From NCBI GenBank assembly GCA_005223375.1, contig RXOD01005453.1:1-13982 (forward strand): 13,982 nucleotides of DNA. Direction: 5' to 3'. Numbering within the stretch: position 1 is the first letter of the stretch; each line of letters opens with the position of its first letter. Under the pieces are notes generated by a model that had not been told where the DNA came from, did not search any database, and was given only the letters and a program-made list of their open reading frames with translations. Positions 1 through 8,055 of this stretch are shown in pieces. The position numbers and the translations under genes were made by a program. The stretch comes from Amoebophrya sp. AT5.2 (lineage: Eukaryota > Sar > Dinophyceae > Syndiniales > Amoebophryaceae).

Positions 1-284
1 GGCAGAGGATGCCGACCTCTTGAACATGTCCGCCTTGATGTTCTCATCCGATTTCCCTGCGCTGAAGGTGGCAGACTGGGGCTGCTTCGACTGCTTCGTG
101 CTGAGTGCGCATTCACCTGTGTGCACAAACACGTTCTCGTCACACTCGGCTCCAGCATCGGGAGGCGGTTGCGTGGTCTGTGGCGGTGCCTGCTTCTCCG
201 GCTGAAAATCGGGGGCCGCGGCCTGGGTGTTGTACAAGTGTTGAGAATAGGTAGGGCCAGCTTGTTCAGCTCCCGAAACCAATT
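1..284 (-). CDS. Partial exon of unknown function, runs off left edge
   Basis: Read on the minus strand, the frame with codons ending at base 1 is open through this segment, with good G/C third positions, and gives a Q/P/E-rich disordered stretch (LYNTQAAAPDFQPEKQAP) followed by DENVFVHTGECALSTKQSKQ and a Lys/Ser-rich end. No ATG opens the frame, and an in-frame TGA lies about 35 bases further upstream, so this is an internal or last exon. An AG acceptor at 285-286 (CCGCAG) is a candidate boundary. The thioredoxin-like gene stops only about 65 bases upstream, an intron-sized gap, so this may be its next exon; both pieces have similar low-complexity composition. No domain was recognised. The coding call is fairly safe, but gene membership is not. 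Confidence 0.6.
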
Positions 285-349
285 CTGCGGTGCTCCTACG
301 TCCTCGCCGATTACTTGCAAATATACAAATTCATGAATCGTGAATCACA

Positions 350-3107
350 TTAATGCACCCCTGCCTCCGCTTTCGTCTCTGGCTTTCTTGCTGGTGCTGA
401 GGCTGCGGAGCCAGAGGGGCAGGAGCTTTGTTCATGGCCGCTCTCTTCACGACCTTCTCTTTGACCTTTTCCTTCCCCCCTAGCTTCCCCTTCTTCCACT
501 GCTCTTCCCAGCATCACCCCAAGCAAGGAAACATCCTTCTCCAATTCTTCCGCTTCCTTTTCCAGGAACTTGATGTTCTCCACGAGGGTGTCAGTGCGCT
601 TCATGTCCGCGGCCATCAGGGCGGAAATCAGCTGCGGGAAGTCGTCGTCCTTCGGGTCCTTCAGAGCGACGCGCCCGACCCACTCTCGCGTCGATTCGTG
701 CTCTCCCCCGGAAGAGAGCTCCTCCTCCAGTTTGCGGAGTTCGAGCTGCCACATGGCCACCGCGGTGAACAGCTGGAACCGCTTCTGCACTGCGTCCGCG
801 AGACCGCGGAGAGCGTCCTGTAATGTCCAAGAAACGAAGAAGAAATCGACAACCGAGAAAACTGTACCTACTTATGCTTGCTAGTTTGTAGCACCCACTG
901 GTGCCTCGACGACGTGGTCCATAATCTCTGTGCATCGCTAAAAAAACTACGGCGGGACGAGTCCTACTGCTAGCACCTGTTGGTCCGCGTCGGTGATTTT
1001 CAGTTCCGAGATCAGCTTGCTCATGAAATCGTTTGGTTTGAACTCCTCCCATTTGTCGCCCTTCCCCTCTCGGTAAAGCAGGAACTGGGGGGTGCCGCGG
1101 GCCATCGGCAGTCCCTTCGGAAAGTCGTTGGCCTCAACGTTGATCCGAAGAAAGCGGACCGGATCGAGGAAAGAAAACTCCTTCATGCGCGCCTGATGGT
1201 GTTGTGCATTTTTGCTTTTGCGCGATGGATTCACAATCGCTCCGACCACGAGTCATGGTTATGTGGTTCGATCCGACCACGAGTCTTCCCAATTAACGAT
1301 TCTTATCACTAAGTTAAAGATAAAGTTCGTTGTGCTCTATCAAGTGGCTAAAAGCACTACGTACAGGAGAACGAGGACGGAAACAGGTCCTAACACAAAG
1401 GCTTTCCTCAAATGTCAATACCAGGCTTTCCATCATGGGGCGCATGAGGAAGCAGAGGAAGCAGGATTCCTCGTACATTTGCAGCACGACCGGGTAGTCG
1501 TGGGAGTCCTCCAGTACGAACTGCTCGAACTGGCGGGCGGAGATCGTTTGTATCCCCTTCTCGATGATCGTGAAGTCGTCCTGGCTCACGAATTCGTAAA
1601 ACGGCTTGATCTTGGAATGGATCAGATCCCTCAGGCTCGTGCTCCGGTTCGAAGAGGCGGACGAGAGATGATCGGATCCAGGTTTTTCCGGCCCACTCTC
1701 GTCTCCACCAGGAGCAACATCAGCTGCGCCCGCGGCCTCCTTCACGCCTCCCGTGGAGAAGTCCCACTCGAAGTTGGCCTTCCGGTGCCCCCGATACGTC
1801 ATGAACTTCACCGTTTTGTGCGCGTCCGGCACGTCGCCCAGGTTCTCCTGTATGGTGTAGTGGAAGCTGATGTCCTCCGGGAGGCTAGCGGCGACTTTGT
1901 TCTTCAGCGCTTGGTGTGGCATTTTTTCCAGCGTGCTCTCCTCATACTCGGGACTCGGCACGATCGCGGTGCCGATGCCGGTTCCGAAAAGCCCCGCCGC
2001 GTTCGTCGTGGGCGTGTGCGTCGGCGTCTCGCCGTCCGCTTTGGTGTCCGACGGGTTTGGCAGGTTTGCGTTGCTGCCCGCTGCTCGCAATTTCTCCCTC
2101 CTCTCCTTTTCTTCCTCCATCTCGCGCTGCCCCTTCGCGGTGCAGTGCCGCTGCACGTATTTCTGCAGCCGGCGCACCTGCCGCTTGAAAATCGGGTCCT
2201 GGAACTGGCGGTCGGACTCCGCGACGATCACAAACAGGTTGTCGCTCTTGTCGAAGGTCTCGTCGCTGATCAGCGTGAGCGCCAGCAATCGGCTCACCTC
2301 CTCGTCGGTTTCAACGTGAGAGAACGGCAGATCGTCGACGTCGTCCCCCTGCCCCGCAAGATCTTGGTCATCCTCCCGGAGGTCACCCCCACCCTGCACC
2401 CCGAGCACCTCCCGGAACAACTGTCCGCTCCGCACGTCCGAGACGATCTGGCTCTTTTTCGCCTCCGAATTCGACAAGAAGTACCCGAGCAGGGAGCCCG
2501 CGAGAACCGACGACGCCACGAACAAAGTTCCCTTCGCGGCCTGCTTTGCGCGGACGGAGAAAGGTACGGAGAAGTCGAAGAGCGGGAAGGGCGGAGGCTT
2601 CGTTTTGTCGGTGAGTGGATTGGTCCCCTGCAAGTGCGCACCGCCCGGCGGGGCGGACTTGGTGCCATGCGCGCCGTGGTTAGTCAGGGGCGGCGGCGGG
2701 GGCGGGCCAGTCGAGCTAGAACTTGGTGTCGCCGGCGTCCCACCTCCGCTGCTGGAGAAGAATCGTCTTGCCGCCCCTTCAGACTGGAAATCTCGCACTA
2801 TTCGCAATCGCAAGGCAGAGCGATTTATGTTATTGTTCATGTTGTCATTTTTGCTAGTGCCCGCGCCGCCGCCAGCACCAGAACGCACCACACCCGCCGT
2901 GGTTCCGCCCTCCGCATTAACGTTTTGGCCAACGACAACGTGAAGGTGCGCTATAGTAGTTACGGGCCGTTTTAGGTGGGGCGCGCTTTGCTCTGCTCGC
3001 CATGGGCGTCCTGCAGCTGTTGCCAGCTGTCTCGTTGAAGTTGATGCCCGCCGCCGGCCGCCGCGCGCTGCCGCGACCCGTCTTGCGGACGAGTTCAGCA
3101 ACAGCAT
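350..3107 (-). CDS. Membrane-anchored thioredoxin-like protein with C-terminal coiled coil
   Basis: The model is join(350..817, 977..1192, 1422..3107), 789 residues, both introns GT-AG and phase 0. The ATG at 3107 is preceded in frame by a TAG four codons upstream. Residues 1-50 are Arg/Ser/Ala-rich and acid-poor, like a mitochondrial presequence. A Pro/Ser-rich linker follows, then a hydrophobic helix at about 193-212 (VASSVLAGSLLGYF). Residues 240-500 are acidic and of unknown fold. The thioredoxin-like domain starts at about 525: strand YPVVLQMY, the redox motif C549-F-L-C552, then across intron 1 the cis-proline segment GTPQFLLY (Pro597). Exon 3 gives heptad-like helices (LRKLEEEL, LEKEAEELEKD) and a charged tail. 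The likely site is a mitochondrial membrane with a redox role; the partner is unknown. If intron 2 were not removed, the frame would stop at 947. In-frame splice signals at 2963 and 2784 would remove 60 N-terminal codons; use of that intron is undecided. Confidence 0.75.
818..976 (-). other. Intron 2 of the thioredoxin-like gene
   Basis: The donor reads CAACAG|GTGCTA and the acceptor TTACAG|GACGCT, with a pyrimidine-rich tract before the AG. Removal joins DADQQ to DALRGLADAV in frame (phase 0). ACAGG occurs at both boundaries. Read through, the frame meets TAG at 947-949. Confidence 0.7.
1193..1421 (-). other. Intron 1 of the thioredoxin-like gene
   Basis: The donor is AGCCTG|GTATTG and the acceptor CATCAG|GCGCGC, phase 0. 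It interrupts the thioredoxin domain just after the C-x-x-C helix, and splicing restores the downstream strands and cis-proline. The acceptor has a weak pyrimidine tract. The intron carries a 14-base direct repeat, reported separately. Confidence 0.7.
1243..1285. repeat. 14-base direct repeat inside intron 1
   Basis: TCCGACCACGAGTC on the plus strand occurs twice, about 31 bases apart, within the intron of the thioredoxin-like gene, separated by a short AT-richer stretch. Confidence 0.7.
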
Positions 3108-3921
3108 TGATGATCCCTACAGTCCTCACGCGCAGCTAATCAAGCAAACGAAAGGTCGGGCATGGATTTTCGCTTGCTACATGATAAAGCTGAGTTGTCT
3201 GTGTCTGTGAACTACCGGAAAAATGACTCTTGCGTTGCGGAGCGAGCAACGGGTTCTTTGGGCGAACAAAATCACAAACAACTACAACATGATCATGAGC
3301 TTGAGCACCGTCGCTTGCAGCTTCAGGTTCGGTATGCGTCCTTGATGCAGGAGTTTCAGGTCTCGGCATTCACATTGACCTTTAGGAATAGGACTCTGTG
3401 TGATGAGGTAGAAGGCAGGTGGCACTGGTTTAGGTATAGCGGTCGCATGCGCCTGCGAGGAACACGTAGTACCCTAACGCGTTTATTCACGAGCACGAAC
3501 CAAATGAGTCAATGAATCCGAGTGTTGAGCTTCCAACAAACTGCCGACGGTCATTTAAAGACGCCTGGATTTCCCAACTAGGAACAGATCTGCGTCAGCG
3601 TGGAGGTGGAACACGAGCTGCAAAACCATTTCCGATCGATCTACGACTCTTTCCTGCTTCCTGCGGAACGAAGTTCTACTTCTTACTTGCCGACTGCGCC
3701 GCGTTTGTTTGTTTCTTTCGGTACTATAAAACGCGCGCGGCCGGGGCCGCGTGTCACTGGTCCGCGATCAGCCGCGTGGGTAATGCGAAGAAAATTCGAC
3801 TTCCTGGCTGTTGCCCGGCACCGGCGCTGTAGCTCAAGCTCTATACTTTTTTCGGGATGATCATGATGAAAGGTGAAGGAAAAATACATCTTCAGCATCG
3901 AGCACGACCGTGCCGAATTCT
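3108..3921. other. Intergenic stretch without a supported gene
   Basis: This lies between the start of the thioredoxin-like gene and the stop of the next minus-strand gene. Open frames here (plus 3162-3515, minus 3136-3369, minus 3683-3970) have codon usage unlike the neighbours and no recognisable motif. It holds a CTATAAAA box-like string on the plus strand at 3723-3730 followed by a CG-rich run, and two copies of the palindromic core GATCATGA (about 3290 and 3859). It probably contains the 5' region of one gene and the 3' untranslated region of the other. Confidence 0.5.
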
Positions 3922-5298
3922 TCAAAAAATCAGGTTGCCGATCGACCCCGTTTTGTTTCTCTGGCGGCAAAGGTACGCGACCTCGCGGCCTTCGAGGAAG
4001 GTGTTGGCTTTGTCCAGCGCGTCGCTCTGAGTCGGAAGCGGGCGGCCCGTTCCCGTCCCCACCGGGGGCAGGAAGATGCGTTTATTGCTGCCCCGCAGGT
4101 GCGATTGAGAGGCGCCGCAGGGCGGCCCTGATGGATGATGAAGCCCCTGGTCCCGAACATGGTGCAATGGCGTGCGCGAACCTGCGATTCGGTAGAAAGA
4201 TACGTACGAATAAGATGGATCATGATCATCATGCAACAATTCAAGATGCGCATGCTCAAATTTTGTCTCTGTATTTCCAATACCAACAAACTCCCCTCCG
4301 TCCCGTTCGTAGTGGTTTGCGAAGGGCGTTGTGTGCGAAAAATTCCGGTTCCTCGCCTCGTTCCGGATCGCGTTCGACCTTTCGTACATCTCTTCCCGGG
4401 CTGAGAACCCCCCGCTCTCGTACTTGTTTTGGCGCTGGAGGGCCTCCTCAGCTTGCCGCTCCTCGTCGTCCAGCTGCATGTTGCGGAAATACTCGTACAC
4501 CCGCGCCTGGTCAGCTGCGTCCAGCTCCATGTTTTGCTGCGCCCTTTCCGCACCCGCGCCCCCCTGCTGCCCACGAGCACTCTGCTGTCGACTGCGACTC
4601 GTGGCCGAACTGGAGGTGCCACTTCGTTCCGTGTTGGGGATCGGATTCGGTTGTTCTTCCCGGTCCTGGACCTGCTCGTGACGAGGATAAGAATGGGGAT
4701 GTGGGGGCTGCTCCGCGTTGAGTACAACAGGAGTCATGTAGCTTGGCCGCGTCATGTGCTGGTGGGGGCCGTGGCTCCCAGCGGCCGACGACTGCGGTGG
4801 TGCGGCCCGCTCAAAATTATCGCTTCTTGCACTGATGGTTTGCACCACAGCCGCGCGAGCACTGTCGGTAACAGTAGCACCGGCGGCGGAGCTCGCGCTT
4901 TTCTCGTTCAGCGCTCGTTGGAGCAAATAGTCCGACTTCAGCTCGAACCCCTTCAGCGCCTCCGCACCAGCTTGCCGCAATGGCTTCCCGCCATCTTTTC
5001 TACCAGACCCGAGCGGCCGCGGCGTCCTGCGGATGGCGTCGGAAAAGGCGCTTGTTGCAGCTTGTAGTTGCGAAGCAGCAGGACGAACCGCATCGGTGGA
5101 ACTGCAAGCCGGCTTGGGCGGGTTTGTGGTCGTTGCATTTGCCGTTGCCGGCGGAGATGAGAACGCGAACGACACGGACTTTTTCGTGGCGGCGTTTGGT
5201 GCGCTGTGGTCAAAGTCATCGGGCCTTCGGTCAACGCCAGTGCGTGCGGACTGCGGGAGGTAGCCGCTGCGGCCGGAACGCCGAGTACTGTGAAGCAT
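3922..5298 (-). CDS. Large mostly disordered protein, function unknown
   Basis: The open frame from ATG at 5298 encodes 458 residues unspliced, or 424 if the probable intron 4182-4283 is removed (in frame either way). Residues 1-260 are low-complexity, rich in Ala, Ser, Pro, Gln and Arg, with short patches such as KKSVSFAFSS. Residues about 262-320 form a charged helical stretch (RVYEYFRNMQLDDEERQAEE, then SAREEMYERSNAIRNEARNR), the most conserved-looking part. The C-terminal exon includes SDALDKANTFLEGREVAYLC, with strongly GC-biased third codon positions. No family was recognised. The last dozen codons look less coding-like, and another exon may follow. The protein could be a nuclear or cytoskeletal scaffold, but nothing in the sequence decides this. 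Confidence 0.55.
   Translation of the reverse strand: MLHSTRRSGRSGYLPQSARTGVDRRPDDFDHSAPNAATKKSVSFAFSSPPATANATTTNPPKPACSSTDAVRPAASQLQAATSAFSDAIRRTPRPLGSGRKDGGKPLRQAGAEALKGFELKSDYLLQRALNEKSASSAAGATVTDSARAAVVQTISARSDNFERAAPPQSSAAGSHGPHQHMTRPSYMTPVVLNAEQPPHPHSYPRHEQVQDREEQPNPIPNTERSGTSSSATSRSRQQSARGQQGGAGAERAQQNMELDAADQARVYEYFRNMQLDDEERQAEEALQRQNKYESGGFSAREEMYERSNAIRNEARNRNFSHTTPFANHYERDGGEFVGIGNTETKFEHAHLELLHDDHDPSYSYVSFYRIAGSRTPLHHVRDQGLHHPSGPPCGASQSHLRGSNKRIFLPPVGTGTGRPLPTQSDALDKANTFLEGREVAYLCRQRNKTGSIGNLIF
4182..4283 (-). other. Probable intron in the disordered-protein gene
   Basis: AT-rich and unlike the flanking GC-rich codons. The donor is TTTGTTG|GTATTGG (alternative TTT|GTTGGT) and the acceptor CGAATCGCAG|GTTCGC. 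It is 102 bases long, so removal keeps the frame and no stop forces splicing. GGT occurs at both boundaries. The alternative donor would put the next exon in a different, also open, frame. Confidence 0.5.
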
Positions 5299-5838
5299 GT
5301 TGGTCGATATAAACCTATCTTTCCATCCAAGTCCTCGTCTGCGTCTTTCTCTCTCTCAATGCTATTGCTATACCTACTTTCTTATGTCCATTCGATTGAA
5401 TTGGATTTGCTGATCTTCACCGACGGACGCAGCTACAGCTTTTGGCTTGTCCTCCCTCGCTCTTCCTGGCATTCGAAAAGAGCGATTTTTGCGACGTTTG
5501 CGAAATCGCTCCGTGTTGTGCTGCTCCTTCCTCTCTGATTTACCATGGATCAGCGGAAGACATCGATGGTTCCGATGGTGACGGCATCGTCGTCAAGGCG
5601 ACGAACCACCGCGACTGCCACGTCGTTCAGCATCTTCTCTCACATTTCCGAAACTTCAAACGCTTACGCTTCGTTGTCTTGCGGTTTCTCCTCGTCCAGT
5701 GCCAGCGCTATTCTCATAAGTTGTTGACTAGTCGTGTAAGTATAATTCACTCGCCCGTTTCCTTTCGCCTTCGGCAGCATCGATGAAAGTTAGTAGGCAC
5801 CGCTTTCTTATCGAACGAAATCGAAGAAAATAACTAAC
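5299..5838. other. Spacer between two minus-strand genes
   Basis: About 540 bases separate the DHODH stop from the start of the disordered-protein gene. The half nearer that gene (5299-5545) is pyrimidine-rich on the plus strand and shows nothing gene-like. The half nearer DHODH holds the broken coding-like segment at 5550-5780. No RNA gene was seen. Confidence 0.5.
5550..5780 (-). pseudogene. Short coding-like segment with two in-frame stops
   Basis: One minus-strand frame runs from ATG at 5780 (MLPKAKGNGR...) through ALALDEEKPQDNEA, meets TAA at 5666-5664, continues AFEVSEM, meets TGA at 5642-5640, then runs as MLNDVAVAVVRRLDDDAVTI to TGA at 5550. Codon usage on both sides of the stops resembles real exons. 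A GT-AG pair (GTAAGC...TGTGAG, 29 bases) would skip the stops but changes frame to a short Arg/Ser-rich end. This could be a small spliced gene, a decayed gene or chance. No family was recognised. Confidence 0.3.
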
Positions 5839-7455
5839 TCAACAATCGACACCCACGGCGTCCCACACGTTTTCGAACCCGTCCTCCTCCAGCAGCGAAA
5901 TCAGCTCTTTTTTTATCCGCCGCACCACCCCGGGCCCGTTGTAAATCATCGCGGTGTAGATCTGCAGCAAACAGGCGCCGTTTCGTATCCGCTCGTACGC
6001 TTCCGCGCCAGTACTTATGCCTCCCACTCCGATGATCGGAATCTCTCCGTTTGTCAGCTGGTAGCACTTCCTGCACGTTTTCAACGCCTTCTCTTTTATC
6101 GGCTTTCCGGACAGCCCGCCCCGCTCAGATTTCAGGCTTTCGTCGCTTTCGAGCTTGACCTCATCGTAGTCGCGGACGGAGGAGGTGTTGGAAATCACCA
6201 GCCCGTCGATGTTGGCGGTTTTCGCGAGCGTCATCAGGTCGGAGAGCTGCTGCTCGTTGTCGTAGTAGTCTGGGCCGATTTTCAAAAAGACCAGGGGAGG
6301 GGACTTGTACCTGCCAATGCCATGGCCCGCCGTCGCGTGCTTGTCCCTCTCCTCCACCACGGCCGAGACCAGGTTCGCGATGTCCGTCTGCTTCAGGTCC
6401 TTCGTCCACTTCACGTTGGGGCAGGACACGTTTACGCAGAGGTAGTCCACGTACGGACCCAGCGCCCGCACCCCCTTCCGGTAGTCCTCCATCGTTGCCG
6501 CAAGACCTTCCGTCGCCGTGTTCTTTGCGAGGTTCACACCGAGAAATGTGCTCTTTTTGTTTTCCTCACGGCCTTCATCAGCATCTCCCCTACAACCTGC
6601 CGCGCTTCTTGCCGCATTGCTCAGCCTCGGCACCACCGACTCGTGTCCCTGCGAATTCAGCCCGTAGCGATTGATCACGGCTCCGTCCGCAGGCAAGCGA
6701 AAGCAGCGTGGCTTTTCATTACCCGGCTGCGGAAGTGGTGTGACGCCGCCAACTTCAACCAGCCCGAAACCGGTTTCGAACAACTGCGAAAACACTTCCG
6801 CGTTTTTGTCGAACCCAGCCGCCATACCCAGCACGTTGATCCCGCCCGCAGCTAATTCAAGCTTCCGGTATTTGGCGCCGTCAGATGTCAAAGATGAAGC
6901 TCCTCGTCTGCGGATGGGCAGAAGTTTCGCGTCTTTTGGCAGAGCCGGATCCTTGTACGCGCCGACCGTTATGGTGCGATCGTCCGTAGAACTAGCATTC
7001 TCCTTCGGTGCGAGGTTCATTGCCATTAGCGAGACCGTGAGGTTGTGCGCGGTCTCGGGATCGAGGATTTGGATCATGAGCGGAACAGAGATGTTGTCCA
7101 CGATGGCGCAGTAAAGATCCGAGGTCCGGCCGGTATCGGTCCCAACGAGTAGCGCGGCTGCTACGACTACGCCTACGGCAGTCGCTGTGAAAAACGGAAA
7201 GGAACTTTTTTTTTTGGATGGCGAAGTAGCGGCCTCCATCGTCGCCGCTGAGGAGAAAAGACGCGCACTGGTCGCTGCCGCGGCTCCATGATGAAATGCT
7301 AATCGAATGGTCATCCTTGGAGTTCCACCGATATTAGAGGTAGCACGCCCGCGGCGGTGTCGAAACGCGTCTGCGTGACCCGAACGCGAGGAGAGTTCCT
7401 GCAAGCGAGCGAGAACGGAGCGCGCAGCCTCTCGCCTCGGCTGGACGCTCCTCAT
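5839..7455 (-). CDS. DHODH: Dihydroorotate dehydrogenase, class 2-type, mitochondrial
   Basis: Oxidises dihydroorotate to orotate, the fourth step of pyrimidine synthesis; class 2 enzymes pass electrons to quinone at the inner mitochondrial membrane. The 538-residue frame is intronless. Residues 1-75 are Arg/Ala/Ser-rich (RLFSSAAT), and a hydrophobic helix lies at about 86-104. FMN-domain motifs: GMAAGFDKNAE (209-219), GFGLVEVGGVTPLPQPGN (229-246), INRYGLNSQG (261-270), LGVNLAKN (305-312), LKIGPDYYD (391-399), ISNTSS (421-426), RGGLSGKP (445-452) and GVGGISTGAEAYERIRNGA (476-494). The catalytic-base segment reads VNVSCPN (341-347): cysteine 345 sits where class 2 enzymes have serine, and the following loop departs from the usual NTxGLR pattern. 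A later start at Met48 (7314) also leaves a good presequence. The C-terminus is normal. Confidence 0.95.
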   Translation of the reverse strand: MRSVQPRREAARSVLARLQELSSRSGHADAFRHRRGRATSNIGGTPRMTIRLAFHHGAAAATSARLFSSAATMEAATSPSKKKSSFPFFTATAVGVVVAAALLVGTDTGRTSDLYCAIVDNISVPLMIQILDPETAHNLTVSLMAMNLAPKENASSTDDRTITVGAYKDPALPKDAKLLPIRRRGASSLTSDGAKYRKLELAAGGINVLGMAAGFDKNAEVFSQLFETGFGLVEVGGVTPLPQPGNEKPRCFRLPADGAVINRYGLNSQGHESVVPRLSNAARSAAGCRGDADEGREENKKSTFLGVNLAKNTATEGLAATMEDYRKGVRALGPYVDYLCVNVSCPNVKWTKDLKQTDIANLVSAVVEERDKHATAGHGIGRYKSPPLVFLKIGPDYYDNEQQLSDLMTLAKTANIDGLVISNTSSVRDYDEVKLESDESLKSERGGLSGKPIKEKALKTCRKCYQLTNGEIPIIGVGGISTGAEAYERIRNGACLLQIYTAMIYNGPGVVRRIKKELISLLEEDGFENVWDAVGVDC

Positions 7456-8055
7456 CTTCCGAAGATTTGCGTATGCAGTACTTTCGTATACCTATTCCTA
7501 CGTCGTGCCCGGCCCCGTTGGAAAAATTATGTACTGGTGCTCACTCATACTAAGTATTTATTTTACTTACTTCCGAAACCAAAACCAATGACTTTTGACC
7601 ACCAGTCAGCCAGCGTATGCGTACGATACGATCGCGAAAAAGTATTTTTTTTTTGTTTTTTGTTAGAAATGAAATCAAATTCAACATCTACATGCCGCTG
7701 GTGCGTGTCTCAGAACAGTTTGAGAACAACAAAAGTAACAGGGGCCGCCGCGCGTGCGCGATCAGGACGTTGGGCAAACTGATTGTGCACAGATTCCAAT
7801 ATTGACGTACGGAGCATCAACAGCAAGCAAGGCAATTTTTGCTAGTATTGGTTTCTCGAATGAGGTGCAGCTGCTTGTCTTTCGCTACTGTACATGGAAT
7901 TCACATGGGTACACGACTACAGCAATCACGTCTTCTTGTCGTCGAAAAAACACGTCGTCAGAAATTTCCTGTGAGCACACACCGGGGAGCTCGAGCTGTC
8001 AGTCAATTCGAACAAGCCGAACAGGTCGACCAGCTCGAGGACCGTGAAGCACTCC
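7456..8055. other. Spacer between DHODH and the methyltransferase gene
   Basis: Contains the 5' region of DHODH (AG directly before its ATG) and the 3' flank of the methyltransferase gene. About 7640-7700 is T/A-rich with a 9-base T run. Open frames on the plus strand have no coding character. The part next to the methyltransferase stop (7926-8054) is coding-like on the minus strand and is listed separately. Confidence 0.5.
7926..8054 (-). other. Coding-like segment just after the methyltransferase stop
   Basis: The frame from GAG at 8054 to TGA at 7926 gives ECFTVLELVDLFGLFELTDS and then a Cys/Lys-containing end, 42 residues, with most third positions G or C. It is in the +1 frame relative to the methyltransferase last exon. 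The bases before it read AACTAAG, a usable acceptor. Exon 4 of the methyltransferase gene ends in phase 0, so splicing from there to 8054 would give an alternative C-terminus in frame. No domain was recognised. Confidence 0.35.

Noticed and set aside
591..1052. Minus-strand open frame of 153 codons
   Set aside because: It runs through intron 2 of the thioredoxin-like gene and reads exon 3 in the wrong frame, giving an Arg/Gly-rich nonsense product.
1262..1285. GGTTCGATCC resembling a tRNA T-loop
   Set aside because: The flanking bases do not form a five-pair T stem around a seven-base loop, and no anticodon or acceptor arms are found. The site lies within an intron.
1212..2975. Very long plus-strand open frame (587 codons)
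   Set aside because: It is antisense to the thioredoxin-like exon, and is rich in Arg, Leu and Val as expected for the complement of GC-rich codons. The minus-strand reading has a presequence, membrane helix and redox motif.
7357..7782. Plus-strand open frame of 141 codons
   Set aside because: It overlaps the DHODH 5' end in antisense and then runs through T-rich spacer with low-complexity content.
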